Shown here: piece by piece, positions 63,749 through 64,000 of the stretch
Layout: each line of letters begins with the position of its first letter
How positions within the stretch are numbered: position 1 is the stretch's first letter
Source: an uncultured cyanobacterium
GTDB lineage: Bacteria > Cyanobacteriota > Cyanobacteriia > Cyanobacteriales > Nostocaceae
Direction: 5' to 3'
DNA length: 64,000 nt
Assembly: GCA_903848645.1 (NCBI GenBank)
Contig: CAINGU010000082.1
Location: 186,001 to 250,000, forward strand
Position numbers and translations under genes: made by a program
The notes under the pieces: model-generated
What the model was told of the DNA's origin: nothing
The model's input: the letters and a program-made list of their open reading frames with translations, nothing else
Database searches by the model: none

Positions 63749-64000
63749 ATGACACAACCCGAAAATTTGCGATCGCTCTTAGAAGCCGTCGCCAATGGTA
63801 AAATTAGCCCAGAGATAGCCTTCGACTCCCTGAAAAACTTACAATATGAATCCGTAGGTGAGTTTGCCAAAATAGACAACCATCGTCAATTAAGAACAGG
63901 TTTCCCAGAAGTAATTTGGGGACCTGGTAAAACACCTGAACAAATTTCTCAAATTATGGAAGTAATGCGCCATCGCACTTCTGTAGTCATGGCTACCCGC
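63749..64000 (+). CDS. larB: LarB-like protein (nickel pincer cofactor biosynthesis), partial at window edge
   Basis: Manual translation MTQPENLRSLLEAVANGKISPEIAFDSLKNLQYESVGEFAKIDNHRQLRTGFPEVIWGPGKTPEQISQIMEVMRHRTSVVMATR. Confidence 0.85.
   Translation, partial: MTQPENLRSLLEAVANGKISPEIAFDSLKNLQYESVGEFAKIDNHRQLRTGFPEVIWGPGKTPEQISQIMEVMRHRTSVVMATR

Overview
This 64 kb window is a chromosomal segment from a cyanobacterium, most likely Nostocales-like: it has 21 HIP1 (GCGATCGC) sites that I counted by eye, heptamer tandem repeats, apcD, sqdB/sqdX, and cphA/cphB. Most of it is core genome: sulfolipid synthesis, a GAF-GAF adenylate cyclase, purC, an Omp85 protein with the lipid A cluster lpxC-fabZ-lpxA-lpxB, asnS, rlmD, apcD, dnaK, a zinc-ribbon PP2C/FHA-kinase pair, dnaA, an HtrA-type protease, def, acpP-fabF, tkt, menB, a DciA-like protein, tandem PspA/Vipp1 genes, cyanophycin genes, trmD, ispF and a partial larB. 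The accessory region at about 33.2-41.5 kb holds a decayed peptide-export locus of the NHLP/C39-peptidase type. One transporter gene is split by an IS1634-like element with a 6-bp target duplication, and its ATPase domain is joined out of frame to the ATPase domain of a second transporter. Next to it is an IS66-type transposase frameshifted by a 26-bp insertion that resembles the very small mobile repeats of cyanobacteria. Two small nuclease gene pairs are candidate defence or toxin modules: DUF262 + HEPN at 47.4-49.2 kb, and a PD-(D/E)XK-like protein + PIN at 60.8-61.9 kb. Several palindromic elements are worth following up: a symmetric four-hairpin element, a MITE-like element whose terminus appears to supply the Shine-Dalgarno of the dciA-like gene, a second MITE-like element after menB, and a hairpin repeat bracketing sqdX. 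A cluster of DnaA boxes next to dnaA is a candidate oriC. All family assignments come from recognising motifs by eye; no database search was run.
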